DNA from: Ferdinandcohnia sp047238305
Lineage (GTDB): Bacteria > Bacillota > Bacilli > Bacillales > Bacillaceae_L
Assembly: GCF_047238305.1 (NCBI RefSeq)
Contig: NZ_JBDFMO010000001.1
Location: 4,154,001-4,218,000 of the forward strand
Direction: 5' to 3'
Length of the DNA: 64,000 nucleotides
The notes below the pieces were generated by a model. The model saw only the letters and a list, made by a program, of their open reading frames with translations, was not told the origin of the DNA and made no database searches. Numbering within the stretch: the first letter of the stretch is position 1; each line of letters begins with the position of its first letter. This document shows positions 62,408 through 64,000 of this stretch, in pieces. Made by a program: the position numbers and the translations under genes.

Positions 62408-63448
62408 CTATGGGAATAATGGGACGTAATGTAACCCAGTTTTTTCATCTAAATCAAACATGATATTCGCGTTTTGGATTGCCTGACCAGCAGCTCCCTT
62501 TACTAAGTTATCGATTACTGAAACCACGGTTATCCGGTTTGTTCTTTTATCAAATGCAAGGCCAATATCACAATAATTTGTGCCATAGACTTCTTTTGTA
62601 GCAGGGAAGGTACCCTTTTCTCTGATTCTTACAAATGGTGAATCTTGATAACATTCCTTATATAATTCATATAGCTGCTCTAATGAAAGTGAATCTACTG
62701 TACTATTAATGTACATCGTTGACATGATTCCTCTAGTCATTGGGACCAAATGAGTACTAAATGTTACATATGGAATTGAATCGTCCCAGCCTTGAATCAC
62801 TTGTTCAATTTCAGGAATATGTTGATGCTGATTCACTTTATAGATTGAAAAGTTATCATTACTTTCAGCAAAATGGGTGGTTCTTGAAGGACTTTTTCCA
62901 GCTCCAGAGATACCAGATTTTGCATCAATTACAATTGACTTTTCATCAATTAATTCATTTTTAATGATCGGTGCTAACCCTAGAACAGTTGCCGTTGGAT
63001 AGCAGCCTGGATTTGAAATAAACCTACTATTCTGAATTTCTTCTTTATACCATTCTGGCAAACCATATGTAGCTTTGTTTAAATCCTCCTGTGAAGCAGC
63101 TGGCTTCTTATACCATTGTTCATATACACTTGGATTTTTTAAACGATAATCCCCCGAAAGGTCAATTATTTTCACATTTTCATTCAGCAACTTAGGCACA
63201 ATGGTTGTTGAAACTCCTGATGGTGTTGAAAGAAAAACAACGTCCACTTCATTGGCTATTTTGGGAACATCAATTTCTTCTAATGAATGATTTACAAGAT
63301 TCGTAACATGTGGGTAGACCTCTGAAAGCCTCATCCCTGTCTGTGACGAAGTATGAACGGAATGCACATCTATAGATGGGTGGTTTGCCAATAATCGTAG
63401 TAATTCAATTCCGCCATAACCCGTAACCCCTATAATTGCCGCTTTCAA
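62408..63448 (-). CDS. argC: N-acetyl-gamma-glutamyl-phosphate reductase
   Basis: 346 aa. TTG start at 63448, 6 bases after GAGGTG, giving MKAAIIGVTGYGG; a GTG nine bases earlier is part of the ribosome site. NADP-binding GVTGYGGIE at the N-terminus and the catalytic cysteine in ISNPGCYPTA (about C149). First gene of the arginine operon, behind a promoter overlapped by ARG-box-like sequence. Confidence 0.96.
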   Translation of the reverse strand: MKAAIIGVTGYGGIELLRLLANHPSIDVHSVHTSSQTGMRLSEVYPHVTNLVNHSLEEIDVPKIANEVDVVFLSTPSGVSTTIVPKLLNENVKIIDLSGDYRLKNPSVYEQWYKKPAASQEDLNKATYGLPEWYKEEIQNSRFISNPGCYPTATVLGLAPIIKNELIDEKSIVIDAKSGISGAGKSPSRTTHFAESNDNFSIYKVNQHQHIPEIEQVIQGWDDSIPYVTFSTHLVPMTRGIMSTMYINSTVDSLSLEQLYELYKECYQDSPFVRIREKGTFPATKEVYGTNYCDIGLAFDKRTNRITVVSVIDNLVKGAAGQAIQNANIMFDLDEKTGLHYVPLFP

Positions 63449-63475
63449 AATATCCACCTCATTATTTTTATTAAT

Positions 63476-63519
63476 ATTTGAATATGTATCATTATAAATG
63501 TGTATAAAAATTAAATCAA
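63476..63519 (-). promoter_or_regulatory. argC promoter with ARG-box-like operator
   Basis: On the minus strand TTGATT (63519-63514), 17-base spacer and TATAAT (63496-63491). Over the -10 region the plus strand reads TTTGAATATGTATCATTA (63477-63494), similar to the ArgR/AhrC box. A second half-site-like TTGAATAAAA lies near 63545-63556. Confidence 0.65.
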
Positions 63520-63553
63520 TTGTATTTTTATAAAAAGTCTGATTTTTTTATTC

Positions 63554-63607
63554 AAAAAAACACCAGTAAGTGAAGTTGATTTTAAAATCAACCTCCACTT
63601 ACTGGTG
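63554..63607 (-). terminator. Large intrinsic terminator after moaD
   Basis: CACCAGTAAGTG..GTTGATTTT and its complement form a stem of over 20 bp (one mismatch block) from 63561 to 63607, followed on the minus strand by seven T. It includes the moaD stop codon. Confidence 0.92.
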
Positions 63608-63821
63608 GAATCAAAGCCACAGTATCTCCTGCTTTTACAATATCATCATCTAATGCATACTCTTCATTTATGGCAAACATGATTTGATCAAGATTTTTTA
63701 AACCATTTTCATTAGCAAGCTTCTCTTTGAGCGATGAAATCGTTATTTGATCTGCATGTATCGAGAGCCTTTCAGTTCCCGCCATTTCCTGTAAATGGGC
63801 AAAAAATAAAACCGTAATCAT
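63588..63821 (-). CDS. moaD: Molybdopterin synthase small subunit MoaD
   Basis: 77 aa, ubiquitin-like, ending in the diglycine PPVSGG that is adenylated and turned into the thiocarboxylate sulfur donor. The start VLFFAHLQEMAGT is typical of the family. Start ATG at 63821 after GAGGAGG overlaps the moaE stop. Works with MoaE to form molybdopterin. Confidence 0.95.
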   Translation of the reverse strand: MITVLFFAHLQEMAGTERLSIHADQITISSLKEKLANENGLKNLDQIMFAINEEYALDDDIVKAGDTVALIPPVSGG

Positions 63822-64000
63822 TTTAAATCCTCCTCTTCAGGACGGCCAGTTGCATATTGTTTCGTTTCTAATTGATCTCCAATCCACATTTCCCCGTCTT
63901 CCCAATGTTCTTTTTTCCAGATAGGGACGATTTGTTTTATACGTTCGATTGCATATTCATTTGCTGCATAGGCATCCTTACGATGTGGTGTGGAAACTGC
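63818..64000 (-). CDS. moaE: Molybdopterin synthase large subunit MoaE (C-terminal part)
   Basis: Only the last 60 codons are in the window; the start lies beyond base 64000. The tail contains STPHRKDAYAANEYAI and IVPIWKKEHWEDGEMWIGD, the conserved C-terminus of MoaE, including the catalytic lysines in HRK and WKKE. The stop overlaps the moaD start (ATGA). Confidence 0.93.
   Translation of the reverse strand, partial: AVSTPHRKDAYAANEYAIERIKQIVPIWKKEHWEDGEMWIGDQLETKQYATGRPEEEDLK

Overview
This window is a stretch of low-GC Bacillaceae chromosome. Its gene order closely follows, in reverse orientation, the Bacillus subtilis segment argC-argJ-argB-argD-carA-carB-argF / yjzC-yjzD / yjaU-yjaV-med / fabH-fabF / yjaZ / app / yjbA-trpS / opp / yjbC-spx / mecA-coiA-pepF / spxH / yjbJ-yjbK / yjbL-relQ-nadK-rluD / prpE / yjbQ / fabI. 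Identification rests on protein motifs, ribosome-binding sites and this synteny; no search was run. Protein content (SpxH, Spx, MecA, CoiA, Med) and a Trp T-box in front of trpS point to a sporulating Bacillus relative outside the subtilis group. No tRNA, rRNA, insertion sequence, prophage or CRISPR array was seen.

Layout. 1-4.0 kb: end of a small Ser/Thr kinase gene, two small acidic proteins, a DUF1360 membrane protein and a UDP-glucose pair (uridylyltransferase plus 6-dehydrogenase), probably spore-surface glycan genes. 4.2-9.7 kb: an MFS exporter, fabI with a FapR-like operator, a CPA2 antiporter and MgtE. 10-17.6 kb: a SEDS polymerase, prpE, a 53-bp tandem repeat array, then the rluD-nadK-relQ-yjbL operon and the divergent yjbK-yjbJ and spxH genes. 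18-25 kb: pepF, coiA, mecA, spx, yjbC and a DUF4015 exoprotein. 25.4-45.8 kb: three consecutive peptide ABC importers (opp, app and a second app-like operon), interrupted by T-box-trpS and yjbA. 46-54.4 kb: a NERD-domain gene, a second 53-bp repeat array, yjaZ, fabF-fabH with a FapR operator, med, yjaV, yjaU, yjzD and yjzC. 54.5-63.4 kb: the arginine operon argCJBD-carAB-argF. 63.5-64 kb: moaD and the end of moaE.

How the parts work together. The peptide importers feed amino acids; argCJBD-carAB-argF makes citrulline from glutamate; fabI and fabH-fabF are fatty-acid elongation genes that both carry FapR-like sites. Spx, SpxH and MecA are linked by ClpXP/ClpCP proteolysis, and CoiA and Med belong to competence.

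Most notable points: (1) the arginine carA encodes only the N-terminal subunit domain and has lost the whole glutaminase domain, yet sits intact in frame before a full carB; (2) two separate arrays of related 53-bp tandem repeats, each unit carrying dyads, both lie between convergent genes; (3) two app-type operons lie in tandem and share a conserved promoter sequence; (4) every peptide-binding-protein gene is followed by a strong hairpin before the permease genes. The rest is largely ordinary core chromosome.
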